Part shown: positions 35,649-46,800 of the stretch, in pieces
Layout of the letters: each line of letters begins with the position of its first letter
Position numbering within the stretch: the stretch's first letter is position 1
NCBI RefSeq assembly: GCF_012034205.1
Contig: NZ_JAATEM010000034.1
Location: 1 to 64,000, forward strand
DNA: 64,000 nucleotides
DNA from: Streptomyces composti
GTDB lineage: Bacteria; Actinomycetota; Actinomycetes; Streptomycetales; Streptomycetaceae
Reading direction: 5' to 3'
Notes under the pieces: generated by a model
What the model saw: the letters and a program-made list of their open reading frames with translations, nothing else
What the model was told of the DNA's origin: nothing
Databases searched by the model: none
Position numbers and translations under genes: made by a program

Positions 35649-35825
35649 GAAAGGTGGCTTCCTACCGGGAGACGTGTGTTTTCTGGCGCAGCGAGATCCT
35701 TGGCCGTCCGAACTTAACGCACGTCCCGAGACACGGTCTGGCGGCGATGAGTTCAGCACCTGCGCCCGGCTGCCGTGGAACCGTTCCTCGCCCGCTCGGG
35801 CCCCGATCCGGCAACATGGGCGGGC

Positions 35826-36503
35826 ATGGATGCACTGGGATTCCAGGACCTGCTCGCCGCCATCGACAGCGGGCTGACCGACTGGCGGAAGCTCGCCCAG
35901 CCCCTCATGGCCCGGTTCCGCACCGCCGACGCCGTGAGCGGCGCGGAGTTCGTGGCGGCCGCGACGCGCCGGGCGGCCGCTTCCGGGTACGCGATACCCG
36001 ACATCCGGATGGGTCCGGGGTACGTCGACGTGGCCCTGTACACCGCGGACGCCGAGACCGGACGACGGCAGGTGACGGAGCAGGAGCTGACCTGGGCGCG
36101 CACCATCAGCACGCTCGCGGCGGAGCACGGTCTGCGGGCGGTTCCCGACGAGGTCACCCAGATCGAGCTGGTCCTCGACGCGCCCTCGGCGACGGTCTCG
36201 GGACCGTTCTGGACCGCGCTGCTCACCGGAGACCCCGACGGCACCCTCGTACGCGACACGGTCTTCGACCGCACGAACCGGGTCCCCAGCATGTGGTTCC
36301 AGCCCACCGACGCGCACCAGGTTCCCCGTCAGCGCTGGCACATCGACGTGTGGCTGGCACCGGAGGCGGCTGCGGGCCGCATCGCGGCCGCGCTCGAGGC
36401 AGGGGGCAAGATGTTCGACGACAGCCACGCACCGTCGTACACCGTTCTGGCCGACCCGGACGGCAACCGGGTCTGCGTGTGCACAGCCGCCGGCCGAATC
36501 TAG
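35826..36503 (+). CDS. VOC/glyoxalase-like domain protein
   Basis: The 225-residue protein has an N-terminal pterin-dehydratase-like helical part (FQDLLAAIDSGLTDWRKLAQPLMARFRTADAVSGAEFVAAATRRAA) and a C-terminal glyoxalase-like (VOC) half ending RQRWHIDVWLAPE… SYTVLADPDGNRVCVCTA. Proteins of this pair are common in Streptomyces and may bind small ligands. ATG 35826 is chosen because GGGCGGGC precedes it; ATG 35775 is an alternative. It marks the last gene without a clear link to the cluster. Confidence 0.75.
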   Translation: MDALGFQDLLAAIDSGLTDWRKLAQPLMARFRTADAVSGAEFVAAATRRAAASGYAIPDIRMGPGYVDVALYTADAETGRRQVTEQELTWARTISTLAAEHGLRAVPDEVTQIELVLDAPSATVSGPFWTALLTGDPDGTLVRDTVFDRTNRVPSMWFQPTDAHQVPRQRWHIDVWLAPEAAAGRIAAALEAGGKMFDDSHAPSYTVLADPDGNRVCVCTAAGRI

Positions 36504-36867
36504 CCACCCGTACGCGGCGGACATACGAAGATGATCGCGGTCCCCGGTAAAGGGGACAGGAAGTGAATGACACGGATCTATAGCATCGCTCGCGACAGGG
36601 AAGCGCTGCGGGGTATTCGCGGCCATGGTCGTCGCGAATGCGTATGGACTGGCTGAGGCAATAATTGGCGAGCTGACGGACCGATATCGGTCGCCGTGAC
36701 GGCACACGTCGAAAGCACGTCGACGGAACTCCGCCGAGTTCCCGCTGCGGTGGATGAGCGTGTCCGATGCTCGGCACTCACGGCACGCAGGCCGACAGTA
36801 TGTGCGCTGCTTCCGTGCGCTCCCCCCAGCAACGGCCGGACTTGCTCCATTGCTGCCGGGGGGACCG
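36504..36867. promoter_or_regulatory. Left-edge regulatory region of the biosynthetic cluster
   Basis: This 364-base gap lies upstream of the histidine-box oxygenase gene. It holds the dyad GTCCCC-GGTAAA-GGGGAC at 36540–36557, with TATAGC at 36579–36584 as a possible -10 element 21 bases further on. The dyad would then be centred near -42, where class II activators bind. A separate perfect palindrome GACCGATATCGGTC lies at 36679–36692. No gene was found here. A start far upstream implies a leader of nearly 280 bases, or a second promoter nearer the gene. Confidence 0.55.
36679..36692. promoter_or_regulatory. 14-bp palindrome
   Basis: GACCGATATCGGTC is a perfect palindrome between the conserved dyad and the oxygenase gene. 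It could be an operator; no binding protein is known. Confidence 0.35.
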
Positions 36868-37854
36868 ATGACGACGTACCAGACACGCTCTGTCGCCCAG
36901 CCCGAGGACGAGAAGCCGTACCGGAAGGGGTACCGGCCGCTGCCGGAGCTGCGGGCCGAGATCGCCGCCGCGCACCGGACACGCCCGGTGCTCACCGCCG
37001 GCTGTGCGGCTCTGGACGTGCTGGTGGCTGTCTCGGCGGCTCTGGCCTGCGGATGGGCACTGGTCTCCGTGAGCCTGTGGGCGTCCGCGCCCCTCGCTCT
37101 GGCCGGCTGTGTCCTCGTGACCCGGCAGCTGAGGGCGCTGGAGAATCTCACCCATGAGGCGTCGCACTACAACTGGGCCCGGCGGCACCGTCGTTGGAAC
37201 GACGTGCTGGGCCTCCTGCTCGCCGGCCTGCCGACCGGCGGGCGGCTGTCCGCCTACCGGGAGAGCCATCTGCGCCACCACGGAAGGTTCGGCACCGCCG
37301 AGGACCCCGACCGCCGGCGCTACGCCGAACTCGACCTGGAGGGCATGCGCCGCTCGTCGGCCGCGGCGTTCGCGGCGTCCGTGCTCAGCCGGGTCGTGCG
37401 CTACCAGATCGGCTGGCTGAGCGAGGTCAGGTCGGACCTGTCCGTGACCGCTGCCATGCTGCTGTGGAGCGTGACGCTCGTGGCCGTACCCGCGGGACTG
37501 GCCGCGGGGCCCGCCGGAGCGGTGGCCGCCGAGGCGGTCTGGCTCGTATCCGCCTTTCTGGCTCTTCCGGTGCTGCGGCTCGTCGCCGAGGCGGACGAGC
37601 ACATCTACTCCGACTGCGACACCGTCTTCGACGCCACCATCTCCAACGTCGGGCTGCTGCAGCGGGTGCTCGTCCACCCGCACGCCGACGGCTACCACAC
37701 CGTCCACCACCTGTGGCCCGGCATCCCTCACCACGCCCTGCGCCGCACGCACCACATGCTCATGGAGCGGGACCCCGAGTACGCCCGGCGGATCCGTATC
37801 CGCCGGGGCGTACTCGACACCGCGCGGGCCCGCGGTGCTACTCCAGCTCGCTGA
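36868..37854 (+). CDS. Membrane di-iron desaturase/hydroxylase (FA_desaturase family)
   Basis: The 328-residue protein has four or more membrane helices and the three histidine boxes of the family: HEASH (near residue 99), HLRHH (near 134) and HTVHH (near 275). It could desaturate the acyl chain activated by the neighbouring acyl-AMP ligase. Alternatively, some members of this family hydroxylate amino acids, such as GntB on arginine, and the HEASHYN context with a short protein reminded me of that group. ATG 36868 follows a GGGGGGA sequence. The 3' end overlaps the convergent NRPS gene by 17 bases. Confidence 0.85.
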   Translation: MTTYQTRSVAQPEDEKPYRKGYRPLPELRAEIAAAHRTRPVLTAGCAALDVLVAVSAALACGWALVSVSLWASAPLALAGCVLVTRQLRALENLTHEASHYNWARRHRRWNDVLGLLLAGLPTGGRLSAYRESHLRHHGRFGTAEDPDRRRYAELDLEGMRRSSAAAFAASVLSRVVRYQIGWLSEVRSDLSVTAAMLLWSVTLVAVPAGLAAGPAGAVAAEAVWLVSAFLALPVLRLVAEADEHIYSDCDTVFDATISNVGLLQRVLVHPHADGYHTVHHLWPGIPHHALRRTHHMLMERDPEYARRIRIRRGVLDTARARGATPAR

Positions 37855-40800
37855 GCAGGACCTCCAGCGCGGCGGTGTCCGCCTGCTCGGCCTGGGCGCG
37901 GACGATCAGCTGCGCGAGGCTCTCGACCGTCGGGGACTCGAAGACCTCACGCAGCGCCAGTTCGATCCGGAACGTCTCCCTGATCCTGGAGACGAGCTGG
38001 GTCGCGAGCAGTGAGAAGCCGTTCAGCTCGAAGAACGTGTTGTGGACACCCACGCCCTCGACGTCGAGCAGCTCCTCGAAGATCTCGACCAGTTGGCGCT
38101 CCACCGGGGTACGAGGAGCGACATAGACGTCCCCGCCGTCGTCTCCGGCCGGATCGGGCAGACCGCTCGGGTCGTAGTCGCCGTCGGGGGTGAGCGGAAG
38201 CCGTTCGAGGGTCAGCAGCTGCTGGGGCATCAGGGTCTCCGGGAGCCGGAGCGTGAGGTGCCGGCGCAGCTCGGACACGCTGACCGCGTCCTCGTCGGCG
38301 GCGACGAAGGCGACGATGCTCACCCGGTTGTCGGCGCCGGGGAGTTCGGTGACCAACGCGTCCCGGACGGCGGGCAGGTCCCGCAGTGCCGCGACCACCT
38401 CCACCAGGTCGGTCCGGGTACCCGCCGTACCGGCGAACTCCAGGGTCCCGTCCGGGAGCCGCCGCCCCAGATCACCGGTGCTCCGGGACGCGGCGCGGAT
38501 CTCTCCGATCTCGCCCGGCGCGACCGGCAGTCCCGCGGGGTTCAGCAGCTCGGCGCGGGTCCCGGAAACCTCGGTGCCCAGGGGAACCCGCAGCGGTGCG
38601 GTCCGCGGTGACCAGTCGTCCGGCACGTCGAAGGCGGCCAGCGGGCGGCCCGCGGCGTCCAGGCGGTACAGGGCGGTGATCCGGCAGGACGGTGCCATGC
38701 GCCGTACGAGCTCCACGTCGTGGGAGGTCAGCCGGCCGTCGTTGTCGAGGAGGACCCGGCGCAGCGAGGGGAACCGGACGTCGTGCGCGGCCAGGTCCCG
38801 CAGCTGCGGCCCGGTCAGGTGGAGGACGGTCACCGGGGTGTCCCGCAGCCAGCCGATCAGGGCCGCGGGGGAGGCGGTTGCCGCCTCGTCAGGCATCACC
38901 AGGGCGGCACCGGCGGCCCGGGAGGCGTTGAGCGCACACATCAGGGCGCCCGCCCCACCGGTGAGCACGGCGAACCTGTCCTGCCGGCCGAAGCCGTACC
39001 GGCCGGCCGTCCAGTCGTCCACGACGGGCACGGGGCCTTCCCCGGCCGTGTCGGCGGCCTCGGCGAGGAGGGCCCGTACGTCGATCGCTGTCTCGGGGGT
39101 GTCCTCGCCGGGAGCCGGGTCGAGAACAGTGGTGATGAACGGGTGGTGGGCCAGCCCCGGATCGGCCGCCACGGCCGAGAACGGGACGTCCGCCAGGGCG
39201 CAGCCGAGCGCGGCGACGGCGAAACCCGCCGTGGGCCGCTTGATCACGGCCACATTCCCTTCGCCGCGCGCCGCGAGGCTGCGCGCGGTCCGGTCGGCGG
39301 CCGCGTACATCTGCGCGTACGTCCAGAAACCGGAGCCGTCCGCCAGCGCCATGTGCCGGGCCGCGGGAGGCTCCGGACGGGAGACCTCCTCCGTGCGGAG
39401 GGCCGGGGCGGCCGGAACGTTCTCCGGCGCCTGGAGCGGATACTCCAGGATGCCGCGGGAGGGGTCCGCCGCGGCGCCGGCCAGCAGCGTCCGCACCTGA
39501 TCGAGCAGGGCGCGCATCATCACGGTGTCGTACCGGTCCCGGTGATGGACCAGCTCGAACTTCACCGCCGTGTCCGACATGTGTGCGGTCAGGGTGAGGT
39601 CGAACTTGCTCGGCAGGGCCGGCGGCTCCACGTTCCGCACGGAGACGCCCGCCAGTTCCCAGTCCTCCGAGGTGCTCTCCACCATGTTCAGGACGACCTG
39701 GAACAGCGGGGTGTGGTTGGGGTCGCGCGGCACCTTCAGCTCGTTGACGAGCACGTCGAACGGGGTGTCCTCGTTGTGCGTGTACCCGTCGAGGGCGACC
39801 TTGCGCACCCGGCCGAGCAGCGCGTCGAAGGCCGGGTCGCCGGAGAGGTCCACGCGCAGCGGGAGCGTGTTGACGAAGAAGCCGATCAGGTCCGTCGTCG
39901 CCGCGTCGTTGCGGGTGGTGACCGGCGCCCCGATGACCAGATCGTCCTGGCCCGACCAGCGCCGCAGCACCGTGGCCAGCAGGGTCAGCAGCAGCATGAA
40001 CGGAGTGACGCCGTGCGCCCGGCACAGCTCGTGCAGGGCGGCCGTCTCCTCGGCGGAGAGCTCCGCCCACACCCGGCCGCCTTCGGCGCCCTGGTCGGGG
40101 GACAGCCGTCGGGCGACCGGCAGGTCGAGGGCGGCCGGGCTGCCCTCCAGGTGCTGCCGCCAGTAGCCGACCTGTGCCTCGAGCTTCTCCGGGGTCAGCC
40201 AGGTGCGCTGCCATGCCGCGTAGTCCCGGTACTGGACGGGGAGCGGGGCGAGGCCGGCGGCGTCCGCATCGCCGCCCGCCTCGTACAGCCGCGACAGCTC
40301 AGCGAGGAACAGCCGGATCGACCAGGCGTCCGAGACGATGTGGTGGATCGTGATGCTCAGCAGATGCTCGTCGTCGGCGAGTTTCACCAGCAGGCAGTGG
40401 AAGAGAGGACCGGCCGCCAGGTCGAAGGTGGTGGTGGCCTGTTCGTCCGCCAGCTTGAGCGCGGCTCCCAGCCGGTCTCCGGCGAAGCCGCTCAGGTCCT
40501 CGACGGGAATGCGCCAGGCGTCGTCCGGGGGCGCCACGGACTGGACGGTGCGGCCGTCCACCACGGGGAAGGTGGTGCGCAGGGTCTCGTGCCGGGCGAT
40601 GATGGCCCGGATGCTGCGCTCCAGCACCGCCACGTCGAGATCGCCGATCAGCCGCTGCCTGCCGTGCACGTTGTAGGCGACGGAGGAGCGGAGCTGGTCC
40701 TCGAGCCACAGCCGCCGCTGGTCGTAGGAGAGCACCGCCTCGGCTCCCTCCGGGCGCGGCTCGATTCCCGGGCGGCCGGGGGCGAGGGCGGCGGCGATGC

Positions 40801-43800
40801 GCTCCACCGTGCCCAGCTCGAAGATCTGACGGACGGACACCTCCACGCCGAGCGTCTCGCGCAGCCTGCCCACCACCTTCGACGCCTGGAGGGACTGGCC
40901 TCCCAGGTCGAAGAAGTTGTCCTGCCTGCCCACCGCGGGGACCTCCAGGACCTCGCTGATGACATCGGCGATGGCCTGCTCGGTGGGTGTGCGGGGCGGC
41001 GCCGAGGGGGCGGGCGCGTGCCAGTCGGGTGCGGGAAGCTCGGTACGACTGATCTTCGCGGTACGGGTGTACGGCAGGCTCGCCATCGGGACGAGCACCC
41101 TGGGCACCATGTAGTGCGGCAGGACGGCGTACAACTCGGCGCGCACGTCGGCCGGTTCGGCGGTCCCGGTGAAGTAGCCGGCGAGCTGGAGCTGCCCGGC
41201 CGGGTCGGTGACGGGCACGACAGCGGCGTCGGTGACGCCGGGGAGGGCGCGCAGCCGGGCCTCGACCTCACCGGTCTCGACCCGGTGCCCCCAGAGCTTG
41301 ACCTGGCCGTCGCGGCGGCCCACCAGTTCCAGGGAGCCGTCCGGGAGCAGCCAGGCGAGATCGCCGGTGTGATAGCTGCGGCCCTCGGGTCCCTCGTGGA
41401 AGGCGGCCGCCGTCTGGGCGGGGTCGAGGTATCCCAGGGCCAGGGAGGGTCCCGTGAGGATGATTTCGCCGAAGAGCTCGGCGGGGCGGCCGTCCCCGCC
41501 ACGCAGATGCACGTCGACGCCGGGGATGGGGCGGCCGATGGGCACGGACGCGCGGGGGAGCGCCTCGCCGGGCTCGATGACGTGCATCAGGGCGACGCTG
41601 CACTCGGTGAGCCCGTAGACGTTGACGATCCGGCAGTCGGGAAGCTTCCGCTGCACGAACGTGACGTCGTCGCGGGTCAGCTTCTCGCCGCCGTACGCGG
41701 CGGTGTGCAGGGTGTCGGGCCAGTCGGCGGCGCCGACGGCGGTGGCGAGTTCCCGGAACGCGGTCGGTGTGGAGTGGTAGATGGTCGCGCCGGAGCGGGC
41801 CAGGGCCTCGCGGACCGCCTCGGCTCCGTCCCGGCGCAGATCCATGGGGCAGGCGGTGGCCCCGTGGACCAGGGCCGAGTAGAGGTCCTGGCCGGCGCCG
41901 TCCGCGGTGTAGGAGCAGACCATGGTGAGCCGGTCGGTCTCCCGCACACCGAGCACCTCGGCGTAGGCGTACGTGTGCCGGGCCACGTTGTGGTGGCTCT
42001 GCACGACGGCCTTGGGCTGCCCGGTGGAGCCGGAGGTGAACAGGACGTAGGCCACGCCGTCCGGGTCGAGCGGGGTCCACGCGTCCAGCGGACGCGCCGT
42101 GCCGTCGTTCACGTCGATCACGGGCCTGCCGCCCGCGACCTGCTCGGCCAGCGCACGGTTGGCGCGATCGGTGACGATGGCGTCGGCGTCGGTGAGTTCG
42201 ATCAGCTGTGACAGGCGGCTCTCAGGAGCGTTGGGGTCGAGCGGCATGTAGGCGTGACCGCTCGCCATGATGCCGAGCATCGCCACGGGCACCTCGACCC
42301 CTTGCCCGCACAGGATCCCGACCCGCCCGTGGCCGGCCGCCACCCGCGCGCGCAGGGCGCCGGCGAGCACGCGTGCACGGAGGTCGGTCTCGGCGTAGCT
42401 GAGGACGACATCGGGGGTCCACAGGGCCACCCGGTCGGGGTGGAGCGCCACCTGCTTCAGGAACGCGTCGGCGACGGTGGCCCCCTCCGGGGCGACGGAC
42501 GGGGTATGGGGGATGCCGGAGCCGTCGGTGAGGCGCAGGTCGCCCACGGCACGGCCCGGGTCGGCCGCGACCTGGGCGAGCAGTGTGACGTACCGGTCGA
42601 GCACGGCCTCGGCCGTGCCGGAGTCGAACAGGTCCTGGCTGTAGCTGAGCAGCAGGTCGACGGAGCCGTCGGGCAGGTCCTCGACGTACAGCTCCAGGTC
42701 GTACTTGGCGGGCAGCCGCTCGGCGGGGATCTGCTCGGCGTTCAGACCCGGCGCGGTGAAACCGGCCCCGGGCTGACTGAGATAGTTGAACATCACGTCG
42801 AACAGCGGGGTGCGGCTCGGGCCCCGTACGGGCAGGTCGAGCTCCTCCAGGATCGCCTCGAACGGCGCGTCCTGGTGGTCGAGGGCGTCGAGCACGGTCC
42901 GGCGGACCTGCCGCAGCAGTTCGGTGAAGGGCACGTCGTCGCGGACCTCGGCACGCAGCACGACGGTGTGCAGAAAGAATCCCACGAGGCGCTCGAAGTC
43001 GCTGTGGTTGCGGCCCGCGACGGGCGAGCCGACCGCGATGTCCGTCTGTTCGCTGTGCCGGTGGAGCAGCACCATGAATGCCGCGAGCAGCACCATGTAC
43101 GGAGTGGCCGCGTGCTCCGCCCCGTGGGCGTGCAGGCGCCGTACGACGCCGGCGGGGACCCGGTGCCGGGACAGCGCACCCCGGTAGCTCGGGCGGGCCG
43201 GGCGCAGCCGGTCGGTACGCAGCTCCAGAGGGGCCACACCGTCCAGTTGCCGGCGCCAGTAGTCGATGTGGGGGGTGAGGGCTCCGCCGTCCAGCGCTTC
43301 CCGCTGCCAGGCGGCGTGGTCGGCGTACTGGACGGGCAGCGGCTCGAGTCCGGGGTCGCGTTCCTCCAGCCCCGCCGCGTACACCCGGCCCAGTTCCTCG
43401 CCCAGCACGGCGAGGGACCAGCCGTCGGCGACGAGGTGATGAACGGTGAGGAGCAGGATGTGGTCCTCCTCGCCCAGTTCCGCGAGGTGGACGCGCAGCA
43501 GCGGACCGGCACTCAGGTCGATCCCCTGCGCCGCCTCCTCGGCGAGGTCCGCCAGTTCCGACTCCGTGCTCAGCGAGACCCGTTCGAGGCCGGCGAGCGG
43601 CTCGGGGTGGATGAGCTGCCGCAGCTGGCCGTCCACCTCGCGGAAGGTGGTGCGCAGCGTCTCATGGCGTTGTACGACCGTACGCAGTGCCCGGTCCAGG
43701 ACCTCCGCGCGGACCGGGCCGCTGATGCGCAGCGATCCCTGCATCAGCCAGGCCCGGTGGGCGGCGGGATCCATGCGGCACAGGAACCACAGCTGCTGCT

Positions 43801-46800
43801 GCCCCGTGGTCACCGCGGCCATCTCGGTGCCGTCCGGACCGGGCAGGCGGGGAGCGGTCGCCGGCCCCGGCCGTGTGCCGTCGTCCTTCAGCGCCGCCGC
43901 CAGATCGGAGAGCACGGAACGCTCGAACAGCAGACGCACGGAGGCGTCCGCGCCGGCGCGCTCGCGCAGCCGGGTGAGGACCTGCCCGGCGAGCAGGGAG
44001 TGCCCGCCCAGGTCGAAGAAGTCGTCGTCACGCCCGACGGTCTCGACGCCGAGCACCTCACGCCAGATGCCGGCGACGAGTTCCTCGGTCGCGCCGCGGG
44101 GCGGCTCGCCCCGGCCGGCCGGCTGCACGGGGGCGGGCAGGGCGCGCCGGTCCACCTTGCCGTTGGGGGTGCGCGGAATGGCGTCGAGCACCACGAAGGC
44201 GGAGGGCACCATCGCGTCGGTCAGGGTCCGGCGCAGATGGCTGCGCAGCTCCGCATGGTCGACGGCGCCGGGCGCGGTGGCCGTCACATATCCGACGAGC
44301 CGGTCGCCGTGCATCATGGCGACGGCGTCGTCCACCTCCGGGCGTCGCCGCAGGGCGGCCTCGATCTCGCCGAGTTCGATGCGCTGTCCGCGCACCTTGA
44401 CCTGGAAGTCCTCACGCCCGAGATAGGCCAGCTCGCCGTCCGGCCGGTAGCGGACCAGGTCGCCGGTCCGGTACATGCGCCGGCCGGGGGCGAACGGATC
44501 GGCGACGAAACGCGAGGCGGTCAGGGCGGGGCGGTTCAGATAGCCGCGGGCGAGGCCCGCCCCGCTCAGGTACAGCTCGCCCACGGCGCCCACCGGCACC
44601 GGGCGCAGTTCGGCGTCCAGCACATAGGCGTGCTCGTGCGGCAGCGGCCGCCCGATCGCCGGGACCCGCTCGCCGCGGGGTACCCGGGACCAGGTCGAGT
44701 AGGTCGAGTCCTCGCTCGGGCCGTAGAGGTTGTACACGGCCTCGATGTGCCCGGTGGCGTACAGATCCTCCACCAGGGCGCCCGGCAGGGCCTCGCCACC
44801 GAGACCGATCACCTTGGGGGTGCCGCGCAGACCGCCGCCTGCGACGAGCTCCCGTGCGGCGGAGGGCACCGTGCAGATCAGGGTGACGTCGGGGGCGTCG
44901 GGGGCGAGGAGGGCGAGAGGGTCCTCCACGACGACGACCGTGCCACCCGCGCTGAGCGTCCCGAAGAACTCGAAGACGGACACGTCGAAACAGACCGACG
45001 TGGAGGCGAGCACCCGTGACAGCTGGTGTGCGGTGTACTCGCGCAGCCCCCAGCGCACCATCTCGACGGTGCTGGCGTGGGTGAGCATCACCGCCTTCGG
45101 ATCGCCGGTCGAGCCCGAGGTGTAGAGGACGTACGCGAGCGAGTCCGGCCGGGTGCCGGTTCCGGTGACCGGTGTCACCGGCTGCCGGTCGAGGGCCTCG
45201 TGGTCCAGCTCGGTGAGGATCGTGCGGGCGCCGCTGTCCTCGCGCATGAACGCGATGCGTTCGGCCGGATAGGCCGGGTCGAGCGGCAGATAGGCGGCAC
45301 CGGCCTTGAGGATGCCGAGCATCGCCACGGCGAGATCGGCGGTGCGCCGCAGCTGGATGCCGACGATGTCCTCGGGACCGGTGCCGCCGGCCCGCAGCAG
45401 GTGGGCGAGCTGGTTGGAGCGCTCGTCCAGCCGGCGGTAGGTGAGCTGCTGCCGGGAGTCGGTGACGGCGACCGCGTCCGGTACGCGGACGACCTGTTCG
45501 GCGAACAGATCGGTGAGAAGAACCGGTTCCGTGCCGGGCCGGGGACCCGAGCCCCACCGGGCGAGGAAGGCGCGGTCCTCTTCGGTGTGCAGGCCGAGGT
45601 GCGCGGCGAGCCGGTCGGGGTCCGCGACGGCCTCGGTGAGCAGTACCCGCAGCCGCTCGGCCATGGCGCGGGCGGTCGTCGCGTCGAAGAGGCCGGCGTT
45701 GTAGTCCCAGCTGCCCCACACCCGCTCGCCGTCGCGCCACAGGTGCAGTTCGACATCGTGCTGGGTGGCCTGGCGCGGCAGTGGTACCGGTCGCAGCGCG
45801 GCGCCGCCCAGCCGGGGCGTGCCGAACTCGCCGTGGAACACGAAGTGGGTGCGGAACAGCGGCGACCGGTCCATGCTGCGGCCGGCCCCCAGCGCGGCGA
45901 CGACGTCCTCGAAGGGGGCGTCGCGGTGCGCGAGGGCGTCGAGACTCGTCCGTCCGGCACGGCGTACCAGCTCACGGAAGGTGGGGCGGCCCGACAGATC
46001 GGTGCGCAGCACCAGGGGGTTGGTGAGCAGCCCGACGATGCCGTGCCGGCCACGACGGGAACGGCCCCCCTCGGCTGTGCCCACGCCGAAGTCGCTCTGC
46101 CCGCTGTGACGGCCCAGGAGCAGCTGGTAGGCGGCGAGGAGGACGGTGAAGAGGGTGGTGCCCTCCTCTGCCGCGAGCCGTTCGGCTGCGTTCACCAGGT
46201 CGGCGGGCAGGTCCACCGGGACAGAACCGGCCGCGAAGCCGCGATCCGCCGTCCGCGGCCGGTCGGTGGGCAGGTCGAGCACGGGCAGCCCGGTCAGCTG
46301 CTCCTTCCAGTAGGCGAGATGACCGGGGTCGGACACCGCAGCGGGGACGTCCGCCCCGGGCAGCGGCAGCTCACCGCCGCCGTAGAGGTGCTCGAGCTCA
46401 CCGAAGAGGACGCGCAGCGAACCGCCGTCGCACACCAGGTGGTGGGCGACGAGGACGAGGAGGTGCTCCTCGTCCGCGAGCCGGACACCGTGCACCCGGA
46501 CCAGGGGCGCCCGGCCCAGGTCGAACGGCTCCGCGGCGGCCCGTGCGGCGAACTCCTCGGCCGCTTCGGGGTCGTGGCGCAGGTCGGTCCAGACGGTGGC
46601 GGGTCCGGCGACCTCGGCGTGCACCGTGCGCACGGGGCCTTCGGGGCCCGCCGCAAAGGTGCTGCGCAGGGCGGGGTGACGGCCGATCAGTGCGGTGACC
46701 GCGGCGTCGAACCGCTCCTGGTCGAGCGGTCCCGTGTGCCGGACCGCGAACGTCAGGTTGAACACCGGGGTGTGGGGGTGGAGCCCCTCGAACAGCCAGA

